Below are positions 1 through 6,913 of a stretch of DNA of 10,493 nt, piece after piece. Positions within the stretch are counted from its first letter, which is position 1, and the number at the start of each line of letters is the position of its first letter. Source of the stretch: DAIOGN01 sp036745245 (GTDB lineage: Bacteria > Zixibacteria > MSB-5A5 > JAUVRN01); contig DAIOGN010000116.1 in NCBI GenBank assembly GCA_036745245.1, positions 1 through 10,493 of the forward strand, written 5' to 3'. The notes beneath the pieces were generated by a model that searched no databases, was not told the origin of the DNA, and saw only the letters and a program-made list of their open reading frames with translations. A program made the translations under genes and the position numbers.

Positions 1-804
1 GTCCTCCGCCCGGTCTCGCATGATGGCAAAAACTATTCGTTGGTTACCGGACAGCCGCTGCCAGGCGGCACGCATGGCCAGGCTCGGGACGGGCAGTGTA
101 CTCACGAAGATGCCGCCGCGATTCAGAACCCGGCTGCCGGCCGCAAACCCGAGGTGTCCCCAGGCGTCGAATACCACGTCAAAGCGCTCGGATCCATCCG
201 TGATGCTACGCTGCTTGTAATCGATCACCACATCCGCGCCGAGCGCTGCGGCCCGGTCGGCGTTGCGCTCACTGCAAACGGCGGTCAACCTCGCTCCGCG
301 TGCCTTGGCGATCTGCATTGCAAAGTGACCGACCCCCCCGGTTGCCCCATGGATCACCACATGTTTGCCTGCAATGTTGCCGCACTGTCTGAGTCCATTG
401 AGAGCGGTGAGCGCTGCCACCGGCAACGTGGCCGCCTGCTCGAAGGTGAGACCGGCCGGCACACGCCGCAGGTATTTCGCGTTCACCGCGACCCGCTCGG
501 CGTGCGCCCCTGGCTGACGAAACGCGAGCCGAATACACGCATACACCGAGTCTCCCACACACCAGCCGGTGACGCCTTTGCCGACCGCGTGGACGATTCC
601 GGCCACATCGGATCCGTACACTTTCGGGAAGCGGCCGCCGGTGATAAAGCGCACTGCACCATCCCGGGTCTTGCAGTCCACCGGATTCACCGAGGAAGCT
701 CGAACGGCTACGACCACTTCACCTTTCCCCGCTTCCGGTTCAGGCAAATCGACGAGCGCCATGACCTCCGGTCCCCCGTAGGCTCTGGCCGCGAACGCTT
801 TCAC
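1..804 (-). CDS. Zinc-free MDR-family NAD(P)H:quinone oxidoreductase, 3' end missing
   Basis: This is a medium-chain dehydrogenase/reductase of the quinone oxidoreductase (QOR) subgroup. Such enzymes use NAD(P)H to reduce quinones or activated double bonds in the cytoplasm. The 268 visible residues start MKAFAARAYGGPEVM, typical of the family. A GroES-like N-terminal half is followed by a Rossmann motif, GATGGVGHFAMQIAK, at residues 153-167, and by a segment (ALGADVVIDYK) that usually lies beside the NADP phosphate site. The catalytic and structural zinc cysteines of true alcohol dehydrogenases are absent. The family is usually about 320-330 residues, so some 55-60 C-terminal residues lie beyond base 1. 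The start is GTG at 804-802, chosen because GGAGGAG lies just upstream. The gene begins 56 bases after the regulator gene on the same strand and is probably the last visible gene of that operon. Family assignment is firm; the substrate is unknown. Confidence 0.9.
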   Translation of the reverse strand, partial: MKAFAARAYGGPEVMALVDLPEPEAGKGEVVVAVRASSVNPVDCKTRDGAVRFITGGRFPKVYGSDVAGIVHAVGKGVTGWCVGDSVYACIRLAFRQPGAHAERVAVNAKYLRRVPAGLTFEQAATLPVAALTALNGLRQCGNIAGKHVVIHGATGGVGHFAMQIAKARGARLTAVCSERNADRAAALGADVVIDYKQRSITDGSERFDVVFDAWGHLGFAAGSRVLNRGGIFVSTLPVPSLAMRAAWQRLSGNQRIVFAIMRDRAED

Positions 805-860
805 GTTTCTCCTCCGCTTTTGCGGTGAGTTCGGATTTGTGGTCTGGCCTGGTATCGGAC

Positions 861-2252
861 TCAGGGCAGATCGGACAACGCCACCTGGCTGTCGAGCTCC
901 AGCCGGAAGCGTCCGCGCCCGGTGCGCACGAGGCGAATCTCGGGACAGCGTTCTTCCAGACGCCGCCGCAATAGTATCAGCCGACTTTCGAGATTGTCTT
1001 TGTAGTCGGGAAGCGCCAGCGATTTGTCGAGACGCAGGAGGCGATTGGTAAATTCCACGCGCTCGTCCGACTGCCGCTCACGCAGGATCTTGCGTAAAAT
1101 TTTCGCAGGCAGTCCCCTCACCAGGTACTCACGGTCCACAAGGACGCACTCCTCGGCCTGGTAATACGTGACTTCGATTCGCGGGCGCGGACCAGCCTTC
1201 TCCTGTGCCGGGCGCGCGGCAGGCCTGGGATCGGGCGGCAATTCTTCGCCCTCATTCGATCGCTCCTTGAACAGGGCGTTCTGAATGGCGAGGGCCAGGT
1301 ATCCGCCGAGCACTTCGAGATAGGAGCGATCTTCCTCGTGAAATCGGAAGTTCTCCTCCGTCTCGATGCACAACACCCCGATCAACTCATCGCGGACCAG
1401 AAGTGGAATTCCCAGCTGGCTGTCGGGATGGGCCAGCCCGGGCAGGGGAATGCGCCGATCCTCGGGGCAGAGTCCGTGCTCGCGCGCCTGGTTGGCCACA
1501 GCGAGAGCGTAGAGCATGTGGCGCAGCATTCCGGAAATCCGGATCGGCTTGCGAGCTTCGGCGACCAGGCCCACAATGCCTTCGCCAAATCCTACTTCGG
1601 AGCCGACGCCGCGTTGCGGATATCCTCGGCTGGCGATCAGTTCCAGCCGGTCTCTGTGATCCGACGGCATCAGGATCATGGAGTGCTTGAACCCGAAGAT
1701 CTTTTCCAGAGTCTCGAGGATGGCATCCAGCAGACAGTCCAGCGTGGGCGCCTGGTGGATCTGGTCGGACAGGTCCTGCAGTGCCTTCATTGTGAAGGGC
1801 ACACCGGATGCGGAGGTTCGGGCGTTCGGGCCGTCGTGGTTCGCCGCGACCCCGAATTCATGCTTGAGCCGGGTGATCGACAACACTTCGTACACGTCGG
1901 CCCCCAGGAGCTTGAAGATCCCCTTGAGTCCGCTGTAGGACGCGATCGCCTCGATGCGCAGCCGCATGGATTCGAAGATCGGGCCCTGCGTTTCGGTGCG
2001 GGCGTAGCGCAGGCGCAACTTATAAACCTGCAACGTGTCCGGATCGTAAATCCGCACCATCGCTCTGGGATTCTCCGAGACGTTGCGCTTGCTCTTGTTG
2101 AAGAACTGAAACGACAGCGCGATGTGCCGGGAATCGACGTAGTCCACGTGGCTGAGGATGGCCGCATTGGGCATGCCGTCGTGCGAGCACGTGCAGAGCC
2201 AGGCCGGGATCAGACCCTGGAAACACGGGGTGAGGCTCTCCAGCGGAATCAT
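861..2252 (-). CDS. One-component regulator: PNPOx-like domain, GAF domain, OmpR/PhoB-like winged helix
   Basis: This protein is 463 residues long. Residues 1-135 resemble the FMN-binding split barrel of pyridoxamine-phosphate-oxidase-like proteins (for example CSHDGMPNAAILSHVDYVD at 23-40, and NPRAMVRIYDP). Residues about 155-330 form a GAF sensor domain (LDCLLDAILETLEKIFGF, then SQLGIPLLVRDELIGVLCIE). A proline-rich linker covers 331-357. Residues about 358-455 read as a winged helix of the OmpR/PhoB C-terminal type: a recognition-helix-like stretch NLESRLILLRRRLEE at 420-434, then RLVRTGRGRFRLEL at 440-453, matching the usual wing hairpin. There is no receiver domain, so a one-component sensor-regulator is inferred. 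The ATG at 2252-2250 overlaps the upstream TGA by four bases (ATGA), implying translational coupling; an extension to 2342 would run inside the upstream gene. Domain calls are good; the ligand and DNA target are unknown. Confidence 0.85.
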   Translation of the reverse strand: MIPLESLTPCFQGLIPAWLCTCSHDGMPNAAILSHVDYVDSRHIALSFQFFNKSKRNVSENPRAMVRIYDPDTLQVYKLRLRYARTETQGPIFESMRLRIEAIASYSGLKGIFKLLGADVYEVLSITRLKHEFGVAANHDGPNARTSASGVPFTMKALQDLSDQIHQAPTLDCLLDAILETLEKIFGFKHSMILMPSDHRDRLELIASRGYPQRGVGSEVGFGEGIVGLVAEARKPIRISGMLRHMLYALAVANQAREHGLCPEDRRIPLPGLAHPDSQLGIPLLVRDELIGVLCIETEENFRFHEEDRSYLEVLGGYLALAIQNALFKERSNEGEELPPDPRPAARPAQEKAGPRPRIEVTYYQAEECVLVDREYLVRGLPAKILRKILRERQSDERVEFTNRLLRLDKSLALPDYKDNLESRLILLRRRLEERCPEIRLVRTGRGRFRLELDSQVALSDLP

Positions 2253-2722
2253 GTCAGAAGCCCGCCTGTGCCCGGTCCCGGCGTCTGCTCGAAGATCTGC
2301 GCCACGCGGAACTCGATCGCCACGCTGGGCCAGCTCTTCCACTCCGCCGTGAGGGCCTTCGGGATTCCGATCGCTTCCAGGTCGGTTCGAAAGGCCTCGG
2401 CCTGGCGTGTCACCTCACGCTTCTCCGAAGAGGTGGCCTTGCGTGACGCCGTGAAGGTGCCCTTCAGCTGGCAGGCACGGTGAGTGGAGGGCAGGTCGAA
2501 GAGCACTGCAATCTCCGGCTGCTCCTCGAGATTGCGCAGCATGGCCCGGGCATCACGGGAGTGCATGAACACGGATACATGCGTGCGATCCCCGTGCACG
2601 CGGGCGGCCAGGGCCGATGCGCCGTCGGGCTCCAGGTCCGGGTCCCGGGTGGCCATGGTGATCGACAGACCGCACTCCAGGAAGGCCGCAAGCTCGTCTG
2701 AAATGGGGGGGGCAGCCCGCAT
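2249..2722 (-). CDS. PNPOx-family FMN-binding split-barrel protein
   Basis: This small cytoplasmic protein (157 residues) belongs to the pyridoxamine 5'-phosphate oxidase-like fold. Members bind FMN, F420 or heme, and most are not true PdxH enzymes. The pattern fits: an N-terminal helix (ISDELAAFLECG), a first strand SITMATRDPDLEPDGASALAA, then THVSVFMHSRDARAMLRNLEEQPEIAVLFDLPSTHRA divided by a helix, then CQLKGTFTASR. It ends in FEQTPGPGTG at 144-153, which I recall as common near the end of these proteins. It is the first gene of the operon. Its stop overlaps the start of the regulator gene, whose own N-terminus carries a second domain of the same fold. The two may be paralogous modules that act on, or report, the same cofactor; that is inference. 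The start is ATG at 2722-2720. No good Shine-Dalgarno sequence precedes it. Confidence 0.85.
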   Translation of the reverse strand: MRAAPPISDELAAFLECGLSITMATRDPDLEPDGASALAARVHGDRTHVSVFMHSRDARAMLRNLEEQPEIAVLFDLPSTHRACQLKGTFTASRKATSSEKREVTRQAEAFRTDLEAIGIPKALTAEWKSWPSVAIEFRVAQIFEQTPGPGTGGLLT

Positions 2723-2729
2723 GGCGCCT

Positions 2730-2757
2730 AGTTTAGGATAACTTTAGGAAAAGTCTA
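2730..2757 (-). promoter_or_regulatory. Candidate promoter of the PNPOx-regulator operon
   Basis: On the minus strand TAGACT (2757-2752) and TAAACT (2735-2730) lie 16 bases apart. Each matches four of six positions of the -35 (TTGACA) and -10 (TATAAT) consensus. The -10 box ends seven bases before the ATG at 2722, so the transcript would be nearly leaderless, in keeping with the lack of a Shine-Dalgarno. Matches are modest and sigma preference in this host is unknown. Confidence 0.35.
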
Positions 2758-2763
2758 GGGATC
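2731..2763. promoter_or_regulatory. Three tandem 11-bp direct repeats, candidate operator
   Basis: On the plus strand the units are GTTTAGGATAA (2731-2741), CTTTAGGAAAA (2742-2752) and GTCTAGGGATC (2753-2763). TAGG recurs at 2734, 2745 and 2756, an exact 11-base period of about one helical turn. Each unit can be read as a seven-base core (TTTAGGA, TTTAGGA, TCTAGGG) plus a four-base spacer that is AT-rich in the first two units. That is the layout of PhoB/OmpR-type boxes; CarH/LitR-type MerR regulators also use 11-bp direct repeats. The array covers the candidate -35 and -10 boxes of the minus-strand operon, as expected for a repressor or autoregulator. The base pattern is seen; the function is inferred. 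Confidence 0.5.
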
Positions 2764-2841
2764 ATTGAAGAACACGTCCGCCGAAGAAGTTTTAGGTTGG
2801 ACCTGTCGATCAACTCGCCACCCAACGCAACCTGAACCTCT

Positions 2842-2846
2842 GGAGG
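2842..2846 (+). promoter_or_regulatory. Shine-Dalgarno of the monoheme cytochrome
   Basis: GGAGG lies five bases before ATG 2852. It fixes that start over the longer in-frame option beginning at 2765. Confidence 0.8.
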
Positions 2847-2851
2847 ACCCG

Positions 2852-3430
2852 ATGAAAAGACGTTCCATTCTGCTGCTGGGGACCGGCGCCATGTTCGGCC
2901 TGGCACTTCTGACTTTGTCCGCCGAACTGGCCCCCGCTGTGGACAACCCCGCGGAAGACCCGCAGGTGGCTCGCGGAAGCTACCTGGTGAAGATCATGGT
3001 CTGCAACGACTGCCACACCCCGTTCAAGCTGGGCCCCAAAGGACCGGAGCCCGACATGACGCGCATGCTTTCGGGCCACCCCCAGGACCTGGTCATGCCA
3101 CCGGCACCAAAACTGGCCGACGGACCGTGGGTATGGTCGGGAGCGGGCACCAATACCGCCTTCGCGGGACCGTGGGGCGTGAGCTTCACCGCCAACCTCA
3201 CTCCCGATCCCGAGACGGGGCTGGGGAAGTGGACGGAGGACACGTTCATTCAGGCGATCCGCACCGGCCGGCATGAGGGAGTGGGCAGACCGATCCTTCC
3301 GCCCATGCCGTACCCGTTCTATTCGCAGGCCACCGACGAAGACCTGAAGGCAATCTTCGCGTTCCTGCAATCCATTCCGCCCATCCAGAACCGCGTCCCT
3401 CTCCCCGTGGATCCGGTGGAAGGGCAGTAG
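2852..3430 (+). CDS. Secreted monoheme cytochrome c
   Basis: This is a 192-residue class I-like c-type cytochrome. A basic N-terminus followed by a hydrophobic stretch (residues 6-24, LLLGTGAMFGLALLTLS) is a signal peptide or membrane anchor, so heme is attached in the periplasm. The single heme motif CNDCH is at 51-55. The likely distal ligand is Met152 in PILPPMPYPFY, followed by the closing helix DEDLKAIFAFLQSIPPI. The phrases PEPDMTRMLSGHP and TNTAFAGPWGVSFTANLTPD are typical of a widespread cytochrome family found near oxidases and dehydrogenases. The start is ATG at 2852, five bases after GGAGG at 2842-2846; an in-frame extension to 2765 lacks a signal-peptide start and is rejected. The KRRSILL N-terminus resembles a twin-arginine motif, but c-type cytochromes normally use Sec. 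It is followed three bases later by the diheme cytochrome gene. The redox partner is unknown. Confidence 0.9.
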   Translation: MKRRSILLLGTGAMFGLALLTLSAELAPAVDNPAEDPQVARGSYLVKIMVCNDCHTPFKLGPKGPEPDMTRMLSGHPQDLVMPPAPKLADGPWVWSGAGTNTAFAGPWGVSFTANLTPDPETGLGKWTEDTFIQAIRTGRHEGVGRPILPPMPYPFYSQATDEDLKAIFAFLQSIPPIQNRVPLPVDPVEGQ

Positions 3431-3433
3431 CTG

Positions 3434-4541
3434 ATGTTCACTCGGTACGAACGCTCCAGGCGGGGCGAAAACCGCTCGCCCCGCCGGGGGACCGGTCCTG
3501 CGCTCGTGATCACCGGGCTGAGACTGGCGTTCGCGTTGTGGTGTGTCTTTCTTCCCGGCACCACACTGGCGGGAACGGCAGGCGGCCCGATCACAGCACC
3601 GGCCCGACTGTCGGAAACCGGTCTGTACGATCGGGAAGGGCACGTGGATCCTCGTAATCTCGCGTTCTCTCCGCAGTACCCGCTCTGGACCGACGGCGCA
3701 CGCAAGTCGCGCTGGATCTATCTTCCGGAGGGAGCCAGACTCGACGTCTCCGACATCGACGCCTGGCGCTTTCCCACGGGCACGAAGCTGTGGAAAGAGT
3801 TTGCTTGGGCCGGACATCCCGTGGAAACGCGCTTCATCTGGAAGGCCACGGACACAAGCTGGGTGTTTGCGACGTACGTGTGGAGCGAGTCCGCTTCGGA
3901 TGCGCTCCTGGCGCCCCCGGAAGGTCTGCCGAAGCATGTGGAGATCGCCCCCGGCAAGCGCCACTCGATTCCCGGCGTGGCCGACTGTCGTTCGTGTCAC
4001 GAATCTGCACCCGCGGTGGTGCTGGGGTTTTCCGCGTTGCAGCTTTCAGACGATCGCGACTCGCTGGCCCCGCATCGTGAACCGGTACCCCCCGGCGGAG
4101 TCACTCTGCGAACGCTGGTTGAGTCGGGCCGACTCGAGCCGGCGCGCACGGACCTCATTGCGAATCCGCCGAGGATTCGGGCCAAAAACCCCACGGCACG
4201 CGCCGCGATGGGGTACCTGGCCGCCAACTGCGGCGGATGTCACAACAGCTCAGGTCCTTTGGCGCGGTTGGGCATGAATCTCCTTCACAACGCGACCGGC
4301 GAACCGCAGGCACCGGAGCTCTCGGTGCTCGATTCCCGCGGGCGCTTCGTGGTGCCCGGAATTCCGCCCGACAGTTCACGACTGGTGGCACCGGGCGCGC
4401 CGGAGCGCAGCGCGGTGCTGTNNNNNNNNNNGCCGGCCCTCGTCGCAGATGCCGCCACTCGGGACGGTACTGGTCGACGACGAAGCCGTGGCCCTTGTGC
4501 GAAGCTGGATCGCAAGTCTCGATCCGCTCCCCGTTCCGTAG
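3434..4541 (+). CDS. SO2930-family diheme cytochrome c, interrupted by an assembly gap
   Basis: This is a periplasmic or membrane-anchored diheme cytochrome of about 368-369 residues. An unusually long arginine-rich N-region (1-21) precedes a hydrophobic segment (about 24-47). The N-terminal module carries the family phrases LSETGLYD, FSPQYPLWTDGARKSRWIYLP and FPTGTKLWKEFAWAG..VETRFIW. Heme motif one is CRSCH at 185-189 (followed by VLGFSALQLSDDRD); heme motif two is CGGCH at 266-270 (in AAMGYLAANCGGCHN). Ten Ns at 4422-4431 break the frame. The right-hand reading after the gap is RPSSQMPPLGTVLVDDEAVALVRSW..., which supplies the Met heme ligand and ends at TAG 4539-4541. The two halves join only if the true gap is two bases longer or one shorter than drawn (modulo 3). 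The biological gene is therefore probably intact. It sits three bases after the monoheme cytochrome, and the two likely form an electron relay. Confidence 0.88.
4422..4431. other. Assembly gap of ten Ns
   Basis: Ten undetermined bases sit inside the diheme cytochrome gene. The drawn length does not preserve the reading frame, so ten is probably a placeholder and not a measured size. Confidence 0.97.
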
Positions 4542-4610
4542 CTTTTCGAATCGCCGGTTGCTCGGGCCGCCCCGGGCGAGCATGATCGCAAGCAAAGAGG
4601 AGAGCCGATC

Positions 4611-5267
4611 ATGTTCGTTGGGCACTTTGGTGTGGCCCTGGGTCTCAAGCGAACCGCTCCCCGTGTCTCCCTGGGGACGCTGTTTTTCGCCGCGCAGTTT
4701 GTAGATCTTTTGTGGCCCACCCTGTTGCTTCTGGGCGTGGAACGCGTGGCGATTGCGCCTGGAATCACCACAGTCACGCCGCTGGACTTCGAGCACTATC
4801 CCATTTCACACAGCCTGCTGGCGGTGTGCGGCTGGGCGCTGTTGATCGCGGCCCTCTACTGGCTCGCGCGCCGCTCCGTGAAAGGGGCCGCCGTGTGCGG
4901 CCTGGCCGTGTTGAGCCATTGGGTCCTCGACTTCGCCACGCATCGTCCCGATCTGCCGCTGTATCCCGGAGGAGCGTCGCTGGTGGGGCTGGGGCTCTGG
5001 AACTCGTTTCCGGGAACGCTGATCGCCGAACTCGGGCTGCTGGCGATAGGCATCTTCTTGTACGTTCGCACCACCCGGCCACTGGATCTGACAGGCGTTT
5101 TCGCGTTCTGGGGTCTCGTCGGCTTTTTGCTCCTGGTGTACGCGGCCAACCTGTTCGGGCCACCGCCTGACAATGTCACCGCCATCGCCTGGGTGGGGCA
5201 TGCCCAGTGGCTGCTTGTAGTGTGGGGCTACTGGATCGACAGGCATCGCCGGACGCTGGGAGTCTGA
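4611..5267 (+). CDS. Polytopic membrane protein of the YdjM/metal-dependent-hydrolase type
   Basis: This is a 218-residue inner-membrane protein with about five to six hydrophobic segments (roughly 20-44, 68-86, 92-108, 123-152, 160-182, 194-209). Polar residues that could bind metal sit near membrane ends: His5 (VGHFGVALGLK), Asp32 (QFVDLLWP), His62 and His67 (DFEHYPISHSLL), and the cluster HWVLDFATHRPDLPLYPGG at 103-121 with His103, Asp107, His111 and Asp114. This His/Asp pattern recalls the LexA-regulated YdjM-like family annotated as metal-dependent hydrolase; no reaction is established for this subgroup. The start is ATG 4611, eight bases after an AGGAG-type Shine-Dalgarno around 4597-4603. 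It follows the diheme cytochrome by 69 bases, and a shared transcript is plausible. The link to the cytochromes may be only positional. Confidence 0.75.
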   Translation: MFVGHFGVALGLKRTAPRVSLGTLFFAAQFVDLLWPTLLLLGVERVAIAPGITTVTPLDFEHYPISHSLLAVCGWALLIAALYWLARRSVKGAAVCGLAVLSHWVLDFATHRPDLPLYPGGASLVGLGLWNSFPGTLIAELGLLAIGIFLYVRTTRPLDLTGVFAFWGLVGFLLLVYAANLFGPPPDNVTAIAWVGHAQWLLVVWGYWIDRHRRTLGV

Positions 5268-5308
5268 CCCGGGCGAACGCACGGCGTGCGGCTGGAAGAC
5301 TTTGAGCC

Positions 5309-5683
5309 ATGATGTGGCGTCTGTTGGCAGACGGCGTGGTGCTGGTGCACCTGGTCTTCGTGCTCTTTGCGCTCTTCGGGGGCCTCACCGTACTGCGCTG
5401 GCCGCGCATGGTGTGGGTCCACCTGCCTCTCATGTCATGGGGAGCGTACGTCGGATTCTCCGGCCGGATCTGTCCTCTCACGCCGCTGGAGAACTGGCTG
5501 CGACAGGAAGGCGGTGAAGCCCGCTACACCACGAGCTTCATCGAGCACTACGTGATGCCCGTGCTGTATCCGTCCGGATTGACGCCTGATCTTCAGACGA
5601 CTCTGGGCGCCGTCGTGCTCGCGGTGAACGCAGGAGTGTACACGGCGGTGTGGGTGCGGCACAAGCGACGGCCGCGCGCCTGA
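5309..5683 (+). CDS. DUF2784 family membrane protein
   Basis: This is a 124-residue integral membrane protein matching the DUF2784 pattern: LADGVVLVHLVFVLFALFGG at 6-25, then WVHLPLMSWGAYVGFSGRICPLTPLENWLR, then FIEHYVMPVLYPSGLTPDLQ. Conserved features are the CPLTPLE motif at 55-61 and IEHYVMPVLYP at 78-88. Hydrophobic helices lie near 6-28, 36-52, 75-90 and 98-115, and the basic tail (RHKRRPRA) suggests a cytoplasmic C-terminus. No function is known for the family. Two adjacent ATGs exist at 5309 and 5312, and the first is taken. The Shine-Dalgarno is weak (GGAAG at 5294-5298). It lies 41 bases after the preceding membrane protein gene and closes the plus-strand run; a hairpin follows. Confidence 0.88.
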   Translation: MMWRLLADGVVLVHLVFVLFALFGGLTVLRWPRMVWVHLPLMSWGAYVGFSGRICPLTPLENWLRQEGGEARYTTSFIEHYVMPVLYPSGLTPDLQTTLGAVVLAVNAGVYTAVWVRHKRRPRA

Positions 5684-5689
5684 AGGGAA

Positions 5690-5718
5690 CGGGCGAAGGA
5701 CGACTCGCCCTTCGCCCG
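5690..5718. terminator. GC-rich hairpin between convergent genes
   Basis: A ten-base perfect stem, CGGGCGAAGG (5690-5699) with CCTTCGCCCG (5709-5718), encloses a nine-base loop. It sits in the 46-base gap between the DUF2784 stop and the arsM stop, so it could end transcription from both sides. No T-run follows on either strand, so it is not a classical intrinsic terminator. Confidence 0.55.
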
Positions 5719-5729
5719 ACTCCCCGGAG

Positions 5730-6566
5730 CTACAACTTTCGCGCGGAGAAGTTCGCGCTCCAGATCTTGCCTGCCAATTCTCCGGCGGCCTGGCGAGCCA
5801 CGTCACCGGTGGCGGCGGCCCCGCAACATCCCCCACCGTCGGTCTCGGAGTCGACGAGGCCGCAGATCTGGTTGGTGTCATACGTGAGCCGGCTCCGCAC
5901 TTCCACGTCGGCCAGCCCGGCCCCTCGCAGGCCCGCCAGATAGTCCTTCTCCGAGATCGCGCCGGCGATGCACGAACTGTAGAGTTCCTTGCTTTGCCTC
6001 AGCGCGGGGGAGAGTTCCTCCACCACGATGTCGGAGACCAGCATCCGGCCGCCCGGCTTGAGCACGCGAGCGATCTCCGCGAACACGCGCGGCTTCTCCG
6101 GCGACAGGTTGATCACGCAGTTCGAGATCACCCAGTCCACGGAGGAGTCGTCCACCGGCAGGTTTTCGATCGTGCCCTTGCGAACTTCGATGTTGGCATG
6201 CCCGGAGTTCAGAATGTTCTGCCGCGCGCGGTCGATCATCTCATCCGTCATGTCCACCCCGATGACTCGGCCCTTGGGCCCCACTTTTCCGGCGGCCAGG
6301 ATCAGGTCGATGCCCGCGCCCGAGCCGAGGTCCAGCACCACGTCGCCCGGGCGGACTTCGGAGAACGCCACCGGATTGCCGCAGCCGAAGGAATTCACGG
6401 CAGCATCGTCCGGAATCGCCGACAGTTCTTCCTGGGTGTACCCCGCAAGCTTTGCGGCCACCCCTTTCGCTTCGCCCCCGCCGCAGCAGGAGTCTTTGGT
6501 GGGTGTGGTGACAGCTTTCGCGTACGCTTTCGACACGTCGCGGCGGATTGTATCTGCGTTGCTCAT
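5730..6566 (-). CDS. arsM: Arsenite S-adenosylmethionine methyltransferase ArsM
   Basis: ArsM transfers methyl groups from S-adenosylmethionine to arsenite in the cytoplasm, giving methylated, partly volatile arsenicals. The 278-residue protein has the SAM motif DLGSGAGID at 79-87 and an acidic post-motif, GVDMTDEMIDRAR, at 103-115. All three expected catalytic cysteines are visible: Cys62 (SFGCGNP), Cys150 (SNCVINL) and Cys199 (SSCIAGA). Vicinal cysteine pairs at 27-28 (CCGGG) and 247-248 (GGGCCG) could also bind As(III), as seen in many bacterial ArsM proteins. Two in-frame ATGs exist. That at 6572 overlaps the arsR stop (ATGA) but is only two bases from AGGAG. That at 6566 has eight-base spacing and is preferred. 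It is co-transcribed with arsR and presumably induced by arsenite. No arsB, acr3 or arsP lies in the window. Confidence 0.95.
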   Translation of the reverse strand: MSNADTIRRDVSKAYAKAVTTPTKDSCCGGGEAKGVAAKLAGYTQEELSAIPDDAAVNSFGCGNPVAFSEVRPGDVVLDLGSGAGIDLILAAGKVGPKGRVIGVDMTDEMIDRARQNILNSGHANIEVRKGTIENLPVDDSSVDWVISNCVINLSPEKPRVFAEIARVLKPGGRMLVSDIVVEELSPALRQSKELYSSCIAGAISEKDYLAGLRGAGLADVEVRSRLTYDTNQICGLVDSETDGGGCCGAAATGDVARQAAGELAGKIWSANFSARKL

Positions 6567-6568
6567 GT

Positions 6569-6910
6569 TCATTTCTCCTTTTGTGGTGGACAGCAGGCCT
6601 CGACCTCGTCCGCAATGGCTCGCAGCGCATTCACGAGCGCGCCGGGTCGGACCCTGTAGTACACTTCCTTGCCTCGTTTTTCGCTTTCCAGGACGCCCGC
6701 CTCTCTCAGCGTGGCCAGGTGCCTGGACACCACCGACAGATCGATCGGGCAGCACTCCGCCACCTGGCTTACGGTGAGTTCGCAGTCACAACGCGCGAGA
6801 GTCACCAGAATCGAAACGCGCGTTGGATCGCAGAGCGCCTTGAACAAGGCCGGGGCGGCCTCATCCTGGAGCCCGGAGCAGCAAGTGTACTTGTTTGTTT
6901 GCGTCATCAT
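6569..6910 (-). CDS. arsR: ArsR-family arsenic-responsive repressor
   Basis: This is a winged-helix metalloid repressor of 113 residues that should leave its operator when As(III) binds cysteine thiols. The helix-turn-helix spans about 46-70 (VSQVAECCPIDLSVVSRHLATLREAGVL), followed by the wing KRGKEVYYRV. Candidate arsenite-binding cysteines are abundant: pairs at 10-11, 53-54 (ECCPID) and 106-107 (EACCPP), plus Cys41 and Cys43 (RCDCELTV). The classic ELCVCDLC motif of the E. coli type is not present, so the sensing site is of another ArsR class. ATG codons occur at 6910 and 6907. There is no Shine-Dalgarno, and a TATATT box ends three bases before the first ATG, which favours a leaderless transcript from the second. 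The stop overlaps or nearly abuts arsM, so the two form an operon. A MarR-family gene diverges from it. Confidence 0.92.
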   Translation of the reverse strand: MMTQTNKYTCCSGLQDEAAPALFKALCDPTRVSILVTLARCDCELTVSQVAECCPIDLSVVSRHLATLREAGVLESEKRGKEVYYRVRPGALVNALRAIADEVEACCPPQKEK

Positions 6911-6913
6911 GCA

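Noticed and set aside
815..826. Small hairpin CCGC-AAAA-GCGG before the quinone oxidoreductase
   Set aside because: The stem is only four bases long and there is no T-run; it may occur by chance and is too weak to call a terminator or switch.
40..828. Plus-strand open frame of 262 codons
   Set aside because: It mirrors the quinone oxidoreductase, which has clear motifs on the other strand.
1338..2483. Long plus-strand open frame of 381 codons
   Set aside because: It is antisense to the PNPOx and regulator genes, has no recognisable domains and is a by-product of high GC in the third codon position.
3434..3500. Twin-arginine export signal on the diheme cytochrome
   Set aside because: The RR pairs are not in an S/T-RR-x-F-L-K context, and c-type cytochromes are exported unfolded by Sec.
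2810..4000. Long minus-strand open frame of 396 codons
   Set aside because: It is antisense to both cytochrome genes, and its translation is Arg/Gly/His-rich without family features.
4558..4582. Possible hairpin GCTCG...CGAGC between the diheme cytochrome and the membrane protein
   Set aside because: There are only five pairs with a GC-rich mismatched interior and no T-run; not convincing as a terminator.
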